A stretch of 64,000 bases of DNA from CP2-2F sp034432555 (GCA_034432555.1 DAOUBW010000026.1:118045-182044), one strand, 5' to 3'; shown: positions 7,876 through 16,645, counted from the first letter of the stretch. Translations and numbers: made by a program. Notes: generated by a model not told the origin, from the sequence alone.

Positions 7876-8943
7876 TTGATCCGAACGGTTGAGTGGCATG
7901 AAGGGCGCGTGCGTCTGGTTGATCAGCGGCGGCTGCCGTGGACATTGGCGCATCTTGAATACAGCGATTACCGTGAGGTGGCACAGGCGATCAGTGAAGG
8001 GGCTGTGCGCGGCGCACAAGCGGTTGGCGCAGCGGGTGTCTTTGGGATGGCGCTTGCCGCACAGCAGGCAACGCCGCTGGACGTTGGCAGCCTGATCGAG
8101 TTTCTGGATGTGGCGGCGGTCATCCTGCAAAAAGCTGACTCAACTTCGCTGCACCTGACGGCATGGTTGGCGCGCATGATGCGCCGCGCCCGTGACGAGA
8201 CGCTCAGCAATGTGCGCGAGATCAAGTTAGCCTTGTTGGCAGAGGCACAGCAGATCGCGGCTGAGGATTCCGCCGCTTGCCAGAAGATCGGCAAGCACGG
8301 CGCGGCACTCATCCGCAACGGCGATACCGTGCTGCATCACGGCAGCGGCGGCGCGCTATCGGCTGCCAGCTATGGCACTTCGCTGGGCATTTTGCGAACT
8401 GCTCATGCGCTTGGGCGTCGTTTCCACGTCTTGCTGACGGAGGGGCGTCCGCTGCTAGAAGGCGCACATCTTGCCGCTTGGGAGTTGCGTGAGGCAGGCA
8501 TTCCTTTCGAGATCGTCCCCGATGCCGCGGCAGGCTACTATCTGCGGCGCGGTGAGGTGAAGCTGGTCTTGGTGGCAGCACCACGCCTTGCCGCCAACGG
8601 CGATTTTATCGCCCGTGTGGGCGCTTATCCGTTGGCAGTTTTAGCGCGGGATAACCGTGTGCCGTTCTATGCGGCGGCAACGCTGCCCAGCGTGGATACG
8701 AACGCCGCCACTGGCGACCAACTGCCGCAGGAAGAGCGCGATCCGCGTGAAATGCATACTCCCTTGGGCAACAGCGCTTTCCCGGAAGGCTACCCAGCGC
8801 GCAACCCTGCTTATGATGTTGTGCCACAGCGCTATTTGGGCGGCATTGTGGCTGAGCGCGGCGTGATCTACCCATCCTTCAAGGATCGTTTGGCAGAGCT
8901 ATTGAGTAAAGCGGATAGCGGCGAAAATAGCCTCATGTCCTGA
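7876..8943 (+). CDS. MtnA / eIF-2B-family protein with both catalytic residues replaced
   Basis: A 355-residue protein clearly homologous along its length to S-methyl-5-thioribose-1-phosphate isomerase of the methionine salvage pathway (EGAVRGAQAVGAAGVFG, TEGRPLLEGAHL, AANGDF, VPFYAAATLPSVD). The isomerase needs a Cys in an HCNAGAL-type loop and an Asp in a GADRIAANGD-type loop. Here these read HGSGGAL (Gly156) and AAPRLAANGD (Pro236), so both catalytic residues are absent. It is therefore probably not a standard MtnA; it may act on another phosphosugar or bind nucleotides like other eIF-2B relatives. The start is TTG at 7876 with an upstream AAAGGTGG. It shares direction with aspartate kinase. 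Confidence 0.8.
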   Translation: MIRTVEWHEGRVRLVDQRRLPWTLAHLEYSDYREVAQAISEGAVRGAQAVGAAGVFGMALAAQQATPLDVGSLIEFLDVAAVILQKADSTSLHLTAWLARMMRRARDETLSNVREIKLALLAEAQQIAAEDSAACQKIGKHGAALIRNGDTVLHHGSGGALSAASYGTSLGILRTAHALGRRFHVLLTEGRPLLEGAHLAAWELREAGIPFEIVPDAAAGYYLRRGEVKLVLVAAPRLAANGDFIARVGAYPLAVLARDNRVPFYAAATLPSVDTNAATGDQLPQEERDPREMHTPLGNSAFPEGYPARNPAYDVVPQRYLGGIVAERGVIYPSFKDRLAELLSKADSGENSLMS

Positions 8944-8961
8944 TCTGCGCGGGATACAAGC

Positions 8962-11553
8962 CTAGCCACTAAGCGCTGAGGCAGCCACGCAATCTTCCAG
9001 GCGGCGGTAAAGGCGTGCAGTGCGGACGGCAAGGGCAATCTGAACGCCGAAACGCGCCGCAATCTCGGTGTCTTCAGGTGTGAAGGCATCCGGCAGTTGG
9101 CTATCAATGCCCAACAAGCCAATCACAACGCCCTCAACGATTAGCGGCACGCCAATCCAGCTCCGAAAACTGACAGGTCCGCCCAACCATTCGGTGTGTG
9201 CTTGTGTATCTTTCACCAGAACGGGCTGCCGCCGTGCCGAAACTTCCTGAAAGAGCTTGTGTTCGGCAATTGGGAAGCTCAGGGTAGCGGGCAGCACACC
9301 TTCCGCAAAGCCGAAGGCAGCCGCAAGGCGCAGCTCTTTACCGTGAACCAGCAGCACAGAGGCGCTGTCGTGCGGCACTGTCCGCCGAATTTGCCCAAGC
9401 AGCCATTGGAGCGCCGTTTGTTCTTCAGTAACGCGGTTCAGATAGTCGCTCACCTCTGTCATGGTGCGTGCGATGGTGAGTTGGCGCTGCATGATGCCGT
9501 AGATACGCGCATTTTCGAGTGCCGCGCCGGCTTGTCCTGCCAACGTGCCAAGCAGATATTCTTCCTCTTGCGAAAAGCGCTTGTGCGTGCGGCTCATCAC
9601 GCTTAGCACGCCCAAAATCTCGCCGCGCACGCGGATTGGCACGCATAGCTCAGAGCGCATTCCGCTACGCCGCGCTTGGCTGTTGTTCTCGTTCACGCGC
9701 TGATCGGTCAGCAGGTTGCTGCTCTTAACGGCATTGCCCGTCTTGGCACACAAGCCACTCAGTCCTTCGCCCACGTTGCTAAAGAGCACCCGCCCTAATT
9801 CGTCCTCCATGCCATGCCACGCCACACCACGCAGCGTTGTTTTGTTGTTTTCCAGCAGCATAACCTTGCTCATATCCGCGTTTAACAGCGCACTGGCGCC
9901 ACCCGCCAACACAAAGAGCATCTGCTCGTAGTCCAGTGTGGTAGTCACCTGTTCCATCGTCGCTTGCAAGTCCGAGATGCTGGCAAGCAGTGCCTCGTGC
10001 CGTTCAATAGTCTCATGGCTGTAGAGGTATTGTGCCAGTGCAATGCCCACATCCAACAGCAGCAAGCGTGTTAGGTCATCGTGCAGCCAGGCTTGTGGCA
10101 CAACGGTATACAGCACGCCAACTGCCAACACACGCTTAGCGCGCCGAACATAAAGCGGCACACCTAGCGCGGCACCATCCGCTAAAGGCAGCGGCTCGGT
10201 TTCATATTCGGGCAGATCACTGCTGCTGCCGCGCCGCGCTAACGCTGCACAGCGCCCGATAATGCCTGAGTCAAAGGCGATACGCGGCTCTTGTGCTAAT
10301 GTTGGCGCGCCGTGCGAGGCTAAAAGCACTGCCTCACGGCTCGACTCCTCTAAAGTATAGAGTGCTGCGTATTGGCAGCCGAAATCGGTGGTGAGCGTCT
10401 GCATCACTGAGTCGAGCAGGGTGCCGTTGCTCGCTGTGCCGTTGCTGAGCGCAAAATTGATGCGTGCTGCGGCACGGATGGCTGCCTGCCGCGCATTGGT
10501 CAAAAGATCAAGCTGGACGCGCATTTCATTGAGTTTGGTCAGCATGTCCTCTTGTTGGCGTTCAAGATCGCTCGATTCAGCCGAGAGGTTGACTAAAGTA
10601 CTGGTGATCGTAGCGATCAGGATTGAGGTCAGCGAGACGCCCAGCACCGCGATACCGATTGTGATTAGGCGTCCGAGCAGGCTCTCAGGCGTACCGTCTA
10701 GCTCGCCAAGTAGCACAGTCTGGACGCCCCACCAAAAGTTCTCATCAAAGTTGTTGTAGCGTGCATTGCTAACACCTTCCGCACTCATCAGGGCAGCGGA
10801 ACCAATCGCCACCAGCACAAATGCCGTCAGCGCTGCACGGTAGAGCAGCACAAATTCAGGGGCGCGCAAAAAGCGGAAGCCCTGAGCGCGGTCTTTACGT
10901 TCGCCAAGCAGTAGGCGGATCAAACGCCCTATCCGCAGCAGCGTGAGGAAGCGCGCTGTGAAACTGAGCGCCTCAAAAGGCGAAAGCAGCGCTACCAACG
11001 GCAGCGAAATGAGGATATCAAAGGCGCGGCTGCGGAAATATGCCAACCGCCGACTGACCAGCAACAGGCGTAAGGCGAACTCGCTAGAGAGCAGCAGCGA
11101 GCAGATCAGATCAATCTGGTCGAGCGGTTGGCGTTCGCGTGGGCTTGGCTGAAAGAGCGCCAAGAGTGTAACGGCAACGCTCACCGTCAGGATGATAATA
11201 CGCACGTAGCGCAGCAGCGCCGTCAGATCGCTGATGCCAACGCGCTGCCCAAGCGCGATCATGCGCTCATCAAGTGTTTTTTGGCGGATGATCGCCTCAA
11301 TTTCGCGTTTGCGGCGCAGCATACGCTCTTGTCGCTGCCAGAGCGCTGCAATTTCATTGCGTGTTTCATCAATGCTGAGTGGGTCGCCAGCGGCGATCAA
11401 TTGGTTGAAGGTGCGCTCGGCAGCGCGTAGCTGCTTCACCACTTTGCCCAGCTCTTGATCGAGTTCCGCCAGCATTTTATGCAAAAGCGGGATGCTGCAT
11501 TCCCAAAATGTCCACTGTTTGATGCGAAGCCGCTGCGAGTTAAGTAAAGTCAC
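8962..11553 (-). CDS. Voltage-gated-channel-like membrane protein fused to three GAF domains
   Basis: An 863-residue probable sensor. Residues ~25-100 are a charged coiled coil, and ~115-325 resemble a six-helix ion channel core: an S4-like helix with regularly spaced arginines (RFLTLLRIGRLIRLLL, 201-216), then a re-entrant pore-like segment NFWWGVQTVLLGELDGTPES (272-291) and a final helix. The TVGYGD potassium filter is not present. Residues ~350-860 hold three GAF domains; phrases such as GEGLSGLCAKTGNAV and ELCVPIRVRGEILGVLSV mark the second. No kinase, cyclase or EAL output follows, so either the channel is the output or the protein signals through a partner. GTG at 11553 follows a GAGGG site and a TATAAT. 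Confidence 0.75.
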   Translation of the reverse strand: MTLLNSQRLRIKQWTFWECSIPLLHKMLAELDQELGKVVKQLRAAERTFNQLIAAGDPLSIDETRNEIAALWQRQERMLRRKREIEAIIRQKTLDERMIALGQRVGISDLTALLRYVRIIILTVSVAVTLLALFQPSPRERQPLDQIDLICSLLLSSEFALRLLLVSRRLAYFRSRAFDILISLPLVALLSPFEALSFTARFLTLLRIGRLIRLLLGERKDRAQGFRFLRAPEFVLLYRAALTAFVLVAIGSAALMSAEGVSNARYNNFDENFWWGVQTVLLGELDGTPESLLGRLITIGIAVLGVSLTSILIATITSTLVNLSAESSDLERQQEDMLTKLNEMRVQLDLLTNARQAAIRAAARINFALSNGTASNGTLLDSVMQTLTTDFGCQYAALYTLEESSREAVLLASHGAPTLAQEPRIAFDSGIIGRCAALARRGSSSDLPEYETEPLPLADGAALGVPLYVRRAKRVLAVGVLYTVVPQAWLHDDLTRLLLLDVGIALAQYLYSHETIERHEALLASISDLQATMEQVTTTLDYEQMLFVLAGGASALLNADMSKVMLLENNKTTLRGVAWHGMEDELGRVLFSNVGEGLSGLCAKTGNAVKSSNLLTDQRVNENNSQARRSGMRSELCVPIRVRGEILGVLSVMSRTHKRFSQEEEYLLGTLAGQAGAALENARIYGIMQRQLTIARTMTEVSDYLNRVTEEQTALQWLLGQIRRTVPHDSASVLLVHGKELRLAAAFGFAEGVLPATLSFPIAEHKLFQEVSARRQPVLVKDTQAHTEWLGGPVSFRSWIGVPLIVEGVVIGLLGIDSQLPDAFTPEDTEIAARFGVQIALAVRTARLYRRLEDCVAASALSG

Positions 11554-11591
11554 GCCTGACTGCCCTCATCAGTATTTGATCATCACTAAAG

Positions 11592-11597
11592 ATTATA
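11592..11597 (-). promoter_or_regulatory. -10 element for the channel-GAF gene
   Basis: Consensus TATAAT on the minus strand (GCCTATAAT context), which puts the transcript start about 30 bases before the GTG at 11553. No clear -35 was found. Confidence 0.4.
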
Positions 11598-11669
11598 GGC
11601 GGTGCAGCGCAATAAAGCACCTATCAGCGCAGTGGGGAAAGTGTTCGGCGTGGAACTTAGGGCGCTACC

Positions 11670-12260
11670 TCACGTCAGCATTTCATAAGGAAGGTGCGGT
11701 GCAAGGTTCATGCCTAGCACATGCCAGCGCCCATCTTCCCACTTCAATGAGTGAAAGGCAGTATTGTGCGTACGGATGAACAGATCGTGCCGTTCCAAGA
11801 TGTGCCGTATGATTGTCGCGCTGGTGCCGCCGTGCGAGACGACTAGCAGTGGTTTGGGACGAATGAGATCGGTGGTCAGTTCTTCCAACGTTTCAATCAC
11901 ACGCGCTTTATAGCCTTCCATGTAGCCATCTTCATCAGGCAGGCTGTAGTGAGTCTCGCGCTGGAAAGGATGCTCACGCCGATCAAGGTAGGGTAGATCA
12001 AAGCGCTCCATCTCTGCCAAGCCCTCATAAATTTTCATGGGCAGGTGCAGGTATTGGTTGATGATCTCGGCAGTCAGTTGAGCGCGCTTTAGCGGGCTGG
12101 CTGCGATCAGATCAATATCAGGTTGATGGGCGCGCAGCCATACGCCGAGTTTGTGTGCCTGCTGCTCTCCGAGCGGTGTCAGCGGCGAGTCGCCGTGTCC
12201 GAAACGCGCCGAGTCCACATTGGCGAAGGATTGCCCATGGCGGGCAAGGATCAAGTGCAT
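11670..12260 (-). CDS. Histidine phosphatase superfamily protein (phosphoglycerate mutase-like)
   Basis: A 196-residue branch-1 histidine phosphatase. The catalytic motif LARHGQS sits at residues 5-11, followed by DSPLTPLGEQQAHKLG and the substrate-pocket phrase ASPLKRAQLTAEII. The second catalytic His is in VVSHGGT near residue 148. Members include cofactor-dependent phosphoglycerate mutases, alpha-ribazole phosphatase and broad phosphatases, and the substrate cannot be assigned. It lies 25 bases downstream of the TauE permease and may share its transcript. Confidence 0.8.
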   Translation of the reverse strand: MHLILARHGQSFANVDSARFGHGDSPLTPLGEQQAHKLGVWLRAHQPDIDLIAASPLKRAQLTAEIINQYLHLPMKIYEGLAEMERFDLPYLDRREHPFQRETHYSLPDEDGYMEGYKARVIETLEELTTDLIRPKPLLVVSHGGTSATIIRHILERHDLFIRTHNTAFHSLKWEDGRWHVLGMNLAPHLPYEMLT

Positions 12261-12285
12261 CTTGGAGTCTCCGTAATTCTAGAAC

Positions 12286-13059
12286 CTAGCGGATGTATTC
12301 GCGGATAAAAAAGTAGATTGTCATCGCCACGCCGACCACGATCACAAAGCGGCGCACCACTTTCGGATCGAGCCGCTGCGCGTAGGCTGCGCCGCCATAG
12401 CCGCCTAAAATCGCGCCGATGATCATGACCGCGGCATACTGCCAAAAGATCGTGCCAGCGATCACAAAGCGCACCACTGCCACGCCGTTGATGAGCGTTG
12501 CCAGCAGCACCTTCAAGCCGTTCATGGTGTGGATGTTGGTCATGCCTGCCAGCGCCAGCGCCGCCAGCATCAGAATACCGATTCCGCCGCCAAAAAAGCC
12601 GCCATAGACTGCGATCAGGAATTGCAGCACCGCCACGATCAGGATCACCACAATGCCGCCGGCGGCAAGCTGCTTGCTAAAGCGTTCGCGCATGGCTTTG
12701 GTCAGGTTGCCGCCCACCGCAAAAATGCCAACGGCAAAGAGCATCAGCCACGGCAGCAGGCGGTCAAAGGTGGCTTGCGGCGTGCGGAGCAAAATCTCCG
12801 CGCCTGCTAAGCCACCTATTAGGCTAGTCACCGAGAGAAAGATGACCATCAGGCGGTTTTGGCGGGCGAGTTCGGCGCGGTAGGCGCCCACGCTGGCAAG
12901 CGAGCCGGGCCACAACGCCATTGTGTTAGTGGCATTCGCATTGATGGATGGCACACCCACACTGACCAATGCCGGGAACGAAATGAAACTGCCGCCGCCG
13001 GCAACCGAGTTCAGCGCACCGCCGATGAATGCCGCCGCGAACAAGAGGATATATTCCAT
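12286..13059 (-). CDS. TauE/SafE-family membrane permease
   Basis: A 257-residue integral membrane protein with about eight hydrophobic segments. The N-terminal repeat signature is clear: FIGGALNSVAGGGSFISFPAL, and the second half has a matching GGFFGGGIGILMLAALAL. TauE/SafE proteins export sulfite, sulfoacetate or other organosulfonates, or take up small anions; the substrate here is unknown. It starts 22 bases after the restriction endonuclease stop, so read-through from the restriction-modification genes is possible, but a functional link is not implied. Confidence 0.85.
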   Translation of the reverse strand: MEYILLFAAAFIGGALNSVAGGGSFISFPALVSVGVPSINANATNTMALWPGSLASVGAYRAELARQNRLMVIFLSVTSLIGGLAGAEILLRTPQATFDRLLPWLMLFAVGIFAVGGNLTKAMRERFSKQLAAGGIVVILIVAVLQFLIAVYGGFFGGGIGILMLAALALAGMTNIHTMNGLKVLLATLINGVAVVRFVIAGTIFWQYAAVMIIGAILGGYGGAAYAQRLDPKVVRRFVIVVGVAMTIYFFIREYIR

Positions 13060-13080
13060 AGTGCTGTGAAGGTTCCTTAA

Positions 13081-13650
13081 TTATGCTGTGATACCTAGGA
13101 TCAGGACGGGAATATCAATATCAGCCTCACCACGCTGCTTCAAATCCCAAACAAACTGTTCAAAATAGGAAACACCTGTGGACATATTAGCAGCGAATTC
13201 TTTCATTGGCACAACTTCAATGCCAACCGTGATGACATCAAGTTTGTGGAAAATGGTCATCTTCGCACAGACGTTGTAGACCATGAAAGCATACTTTCCA
13301 AACTGCACTTCGACACCTACCCGCGCTTTCACAAAATCCATCTCTCGGTAAGCACCCTGCAACGCGGTTTGTGGCTGGTAACCTGCTTCGTATTCATCTG
13401 TAGAATACTCACAAAATACTTTATGTTTTTGCCAACCATAGCCCTCAAACAGTGATCGGAAGGCAGCATTTAACGAACGGGGATGGTAAAGTTGTCTGCC
13501 TGTCATCGTCCTTTCACGGCTGATTTTGGTCAGGTGTTGCGCGCTATCTATAGCCTCGATGATTGCCTGCACTTCTCGCAGTTGTTCACCGAAATGTTCT
13601 TCAAGCACTTCCGCGCCGTGCTTCAAAGAAAAGCGTCCCGCAACTCTCAT
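13081..13650 (-). CDS. Type II restriction endonuclease, BstYI/BglII-like
   Basis: A 189-residue protein resembling the BglII/BstYI restriction enzymes, which cleave RGATCY or AGATCT. The active-site spacing of that family is intact: Asp105, then Glu114 and Gln116 in DFVKARVGVEVQFGKY, followed by a conserved PMKE and SYFE region as I recall in BstYI. The length is close to the family's 200-220 residues, so the gene looks whole. It begins at ATG 13650, overlapping the stop of the partner methyltransferase by four bases. The segment is clearly richer in A+T than its neighbours, a sign of transfer. RGATCY is almost absent from this window, consistent with an active enzyme. Confidence 0.85.
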   Translation of the reverse strand: MRVAGRFSLKHGAEVLEEHFGEQLREVQAIIEAIDSAQHLTKISRERTMTGRQLYHPRSLNAAFRSLFEGYGWQKHKVFCEYSTDEYEAGYQPQTALQGAYREMDFVKARVGVEVQFGKYAFMVYNVCAKMTIFHKLDVITVGIEVVPMKEFAANMSTGVSYFEQFVWDLKQRGEADIDIPVLILGITA

Positions 13651-14603
13651 GAGTCTTGCTCATCTTGCCATTCGGCGGGCGTTTGGGCAACTTTTTCGCG
13701 CCCACTTGGTTCATGGATCGGTTTGCCAAGTGGACGTAAGCGCAGGCTGCCGCTGTAGTAAGCCGCAATGCGTTGCCGCGCAATCTGGGCATAGGTTGGG
13801 TCTTGCTCGCAACCGATGGCACGCCGTTCATGCTTGATAGCTGCCAAAAGGGATGAGCCAACCCCAACATACGGATCGAAGACAACCTGATCGGTTTGGG
13901 TAAGCGCCAACACGCAACGCTCAACCAGTTCCACAGGGAACTGGCAGGGATGGATTGTTTTCTCAGGATGATTCGATTTTACGTTTGGAATATCCCAAAA
14001 TGCGCTTTCCCAGTCATCAAGCATAATTTCCCAAACGTCAGAGGGATTTTTACCCTTCGGATTGCCTGATGGCTTGCCTATATTTTTGCCCTTGTAGTGA
14101 CGCTTGCCGGGATATTTGGAGGCAATGCGAACTGCATCAAGGTTAAAAGTATACTGATCGCTTTTGGTGAACCACAAAAGCGTTTCATAGCGCCCGGAGA
14201 AGCGTTTTGTGTTGTGTAAGCCATGCCGAAAATGCCAAATGATACGGTTTCGCAGCTTCAAACCATGCTGCTTGAATAACGCGTAGTAGAAAACATCTAG
14301 CGGAAATATCTCGCCACCTTCCACATAATTACCCACTTGCCAGCATAGGCTACCTGTATTCCGCAAGACGCGCACCAAGTCGGCAATGATCGGCGTTTGC
14401 ATTGCCAAATACTGATCAATGGGCAGGCGGCGTTCATAATCTTTGCCGAGATTGTAGGGCGGTGAAGTCACAATCAAATCAACCGATTGATCGGGCAGCC
14501 TTGCCGCAAACGTATTGGCATCGCCCACATGCAGCGTGATTGAGGCATCTGCCTGAAAATCAGTAGCAATGGCAGGTTTGCCAAAAAGTGAGGGTGTTTG
14601 CAT
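13647..14603 (-). CDS. Type II DNA methyltransferase, beta class (probable N4-cytosine)
   Basis: A 318-residue DNA methyltransferase that should protect the sites cut by the adjacent endonuclease. Motif order is that of the beta class: the catalytic TSPPYNLGKDY comes first (near residue 50), the SAM-binding FDPYVGVGSSLLA near residue 250. The Ser in SPPY is typical of N4-cytosine enzymes, which fits the known partners of BglII-type nucleases; N6-adenine cannot be excluded. The frame is open to 14654, but ATG at 14603 has GGAAGG six bases before it. The 3' end overlaps the endonuclease start (ATGA), so methylase is translated first, a usual arrangement. No separate controller protein is seen. 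Confidence 0.87.
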   Translation of the reverse strand: MQTPSLFGKPAIATDFQADASITLHVGDANTFAARLPDQSVDLIVTSPPYNLGKDYERRLPIDQYLAMQTPIIADLVRVLRNTGSLCWQVGNYVEGGEIFPLDVFYYALFKQHGLKLRNRIIWHFRHGLHNTKRFSGRYETLLWFTKSDQYTFNLDAVRIASKYPGKRHYKGKNIGKPSGNPKGKNPSDVWEIMLDDWESAFWDIPNVKSNHPEKTIHPCQFPVELVERCVLALTQTDQVVFDPYVGVGSSLLAAIKHERRAIGCEQDPTYAQIARQRIAAYYSGSLRLRPLGKPIHEPSGREKVAQTPAEWQDEQDS

Positions 14604-14682
14604 GATTAGCCTTCCCATACTATGCGCGATGCCGCATGTTTTAACACGCACCACCGAATTTCACCACAGCACCACAGCCTGC

Positions 14683-15525
14683 TCAATCCACACCAACACT
14701 CAGGTTGTCAATCAGGCGGGCGCGCCCAATGCGAACCGCCATTGAGAGCAGCAGCGCACCGCTAGTTATGCCTTCACACTCGCGCAGAGTCTCGGCATCG
14801 GCGGCACTGACGTAATCCACCGCCGCCAACGGCTCAGCGGCAAGCACGGCGCGCATGGCGGCACGCAGCGTTTCGGCGTTGCGTTCACCCTCAGCATAGC
14901 GATCACGGGCAGCGCACAGCGCACGGTAAAGGACGGGCGCGGCAGCGCGTTCCGTAGGCGTCAGGTAGCTGTTGCGCGAGCTGAGGGCGAGTCCATCTTG
15001 AGCGCGGACGGTCGGCACGCCGATCACCTCCAGCGGAAAGGCAAGATCACGCACCATTTGGCGGATAACTGCCAATTGCTGTGCATCCTTCTGCCCAAAG
15101 TAGGCACGTTGTGGCTGCACAAGGTTGAACAGTTTGGCAACGACCGTCGCCACGCCGCGGAAATGTCCGGGGCGGCGTTCGCCTTCCAGCCCTTGCGAGA
15201 CTTCCTCAACCTGCACGTAGCTTTGGAAGCCGTGCGGATACATTTCCGCGACGGTCGGCGTAAAGACGATGAGGTTTGGGACGGCACGCAGCATCTCTAA
15301 ATCGCGCTTCAAATCACGTGGGTAGCCGCCAAAGTCTTCGTTCTGCCCAAACTGCGTCGGGTTGACGAAAATCGAGACAACCACATGATCATTTTCAGCA
15401 TCAGCGCGGCGCACCAATGCCAAATGCCCGTCATGCAAATAGCCCATGGTTGGCACAAAGCCATAAGTGCCTTCGCGCTGCGTCCGTTCGCGGCGCAGGT
15501 CGGCAATCTTTTCAAGAATCAGCAT
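14683..15525 (-). CDS. panC: Pantoate--beta-alanine ligase
   Basis: A 280-residue cytoplasmic enzyme joining pantoate and beta-alanine with ATP to make pantothenate, the precursor of coenzyme A. Family motifs are complete: FVPTMGYLHDGHLALV (nucleotide-binding HxGH-type), SIFVNPTQFGQNEDF, GERRPGHFRGVATVVAKLFNLV, FGQKDAQQ and ALSSRNSYLTP. Length matches the ~280 residues of PanC. No panB or panD is nearby. The upstream carbamoyltransferase is separated by a hairpin, and a gap of 79 bases separates panC from the methyltransferase start. Confidence 0.95.
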   Translation of the reverse strand: MLILEKIADLRRERTQREGTYGFVPTMGYLHDGHLALVRRADAENDHVVVSIFVNPTQFGQNEDFGGYPRDLKRDLEMLRAVPNLIVFTPTVAEMYPHGFQSYVQVEEVSQGLEGERRPGHFRGVATVVAKLFNLVQPQRAYFGQKDAQQLAVIRQMVRDLAFPLEVIGVPTVRAQDGLALSSRNSYLTPTERAAAPVLYRALCAARDRYAEGERNAETLRAAMRAVLAAEPLAAVDYVSAADAETLRECEGITSGALLLSMAVRIGRARLIDNLSVGVD

Positions 15526-15569
15526 AGGAAGTCTCCGAACGAGTGCGGCTGTTGGCGCTGACCAAAGTA

Positions 15570-15602
15570 CACGCCTACAGAGGCAATGTATCTGTAGGCG
15601 TG
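15570..15602. terminator. Hairpin between the carbamoyltransferase gene and panC
   Basis: 11-bp perfect inverted repeat CACGCCTACAG / CTGTAGGCGTG with an 11-base loop, 13 bases past the stop of the upstream minus-strand gene. It may terminate that transcript or attenuate panC. No T tract follows. Confidence 0.5.
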
Positions 15603-15614
15603 CTGCGCTGCCTG

Positions 15615-16598
15615 TTAGCCGCGCATGGTGAGCGCCATAACTGCTTTTTGCACATGCAGGCGATTTTCCGCCTCATCGTAGACAACGCTCTGCGGACCGT
15701 CAATCACTTCGTCGGTCACCTCCAAGCCGCGATCTGCGGGCAGACAGTGCATGTACACAGCGTGTTCTTTGGCAAGTGCCATCCGCCGCGAATCGCAAAT
15801 CCAACTGGTGTACTGCGCGCCAATGCGCGCTGACTCGGCATTATCGGTGGTGGTCAGCAGCGCGCCCCACGACTTCGGATAGACGGCATCCGCATCCTTA
15901 AACGCCTCGTCCATATCGTGCGTAATCTCAAGACTGCCGCCGCTTTTGCGAGCGTTATCCTGCGCCTGCTGCACAATATCAGGCATCAGCTTGTATTCGG
16001 GCGGATGTGCTAACGCTACATTCATGCCGAGGCGCGTCATGAGCAGGATCAGGCTTTGCGGCACACTGATCGGCTTCTGGTAGCTGGCGGCATATGCCCA
16101 ACTCACCGCGATTTTGCGCCCTTTCAGGTTGCGCCCGAACTGCTCCATCAGCGTCATGGCATCCGCAAGGATTTGGAAGGGATGATAGACATCACACTGC
16201 ATGTTCAGCACAGGTACGCGGCTATGTTTTGCCACTTCGCGGATGTACTTGCTGCCAAAGTCCCAGTCGCACTGGCGAATGGCAATGCCATCTGAATAGC
16301 GCCCGACGATCTCACCGATCTCTTTGGCGGTATCGCCATGCGAGATTTGGGTCGTCTCGCTATCAATGAACATGGCATGTCCGCCGAGCTGCGCCATGCC
16401 TGCTTCAAAGCTAGTGCGCGTGCGCGTGCTGGTGAAGAAAAAGAGCATCGCCAGCACTTTATCGCGCAGCAGCGGGTGCGGATCGCCAAGGGCGCGGCGG
16501 CGCTTCAAATCCCACGCCACATCAAAGACGGTCTCTAGCTCGTCCATTGTCCATTCTTGCTCGGTGATCATATCACGTCCGCGTAGATCGGTCTGCAT
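15615..16598 (-). CDS. Aspartate/ornithine carbamoyltransferase family protein (YgeW/AOTCase-like)
   Basis: A 327-residue transcarbamoylase. The carbamoyl-phosphate site is present: FFTSTRTRTSFEAGM (STRTR at 57-61), the HPFQ loop and MHCLPAD. The amino-acid side differs from ordinary ornithine carbamoyltransferases: the SMG-type loop is replaced by a YPKSWGALLTTT region, and long conserved-looking phrases (ETTQISHGDTAKEI, MQCDVYHPF) recall the knotted YgeW/N-acetylornithine carbamoyltransferase group. The substrate may therefore be an acylated or different amine. ATG at 16598 follows GGAG by 8 bases, with a TATAAT upstream. No other arginine biosynthesis gene is nearby. Confidence 0.8.
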   Translation of the reverse strand: MQTDLRGRDMITEQEWTMDELETVFDVAWDLKRRRALGDPHPLLRDKVLAMLFFFTSTRTRTSFEAGMAQLGGHAMFIDSETTQISHGDTAKEIGEIVGRYSDGIAIRQCDWDFGSKYIREVAKHSRVPVLNMQCDVYHPFQILADAMTLMEQFGRNLKGRKIAVSWAYAASYQKPISVPQSLILLMTRLGMNVALAHPPEYKLMPDIVQQAQDNARKSGGSLEITHDMDEAFKDADAVYPKSWGALLTTTDNAESARIGAQYTSWICDSRRMALAKEHAVYMHCLPADRGLEVTDEVIDGPQSVVYDEAENRLHVQKAVMALTMRG

Positions 16599-16645
16599 TG
16601 GGAAAACTCCGTGTGTAGAAGATTAAGGTGTGTTCGCAAAGGAGA

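Noticed and set aside
13081..14603. Dam-like GATC modification as the cause of the RGATCY pattern
   Set aside because: GATC itself is abundant; only the R...Y flanked form is missing, so a GATC-specific enzyme would not explain it.
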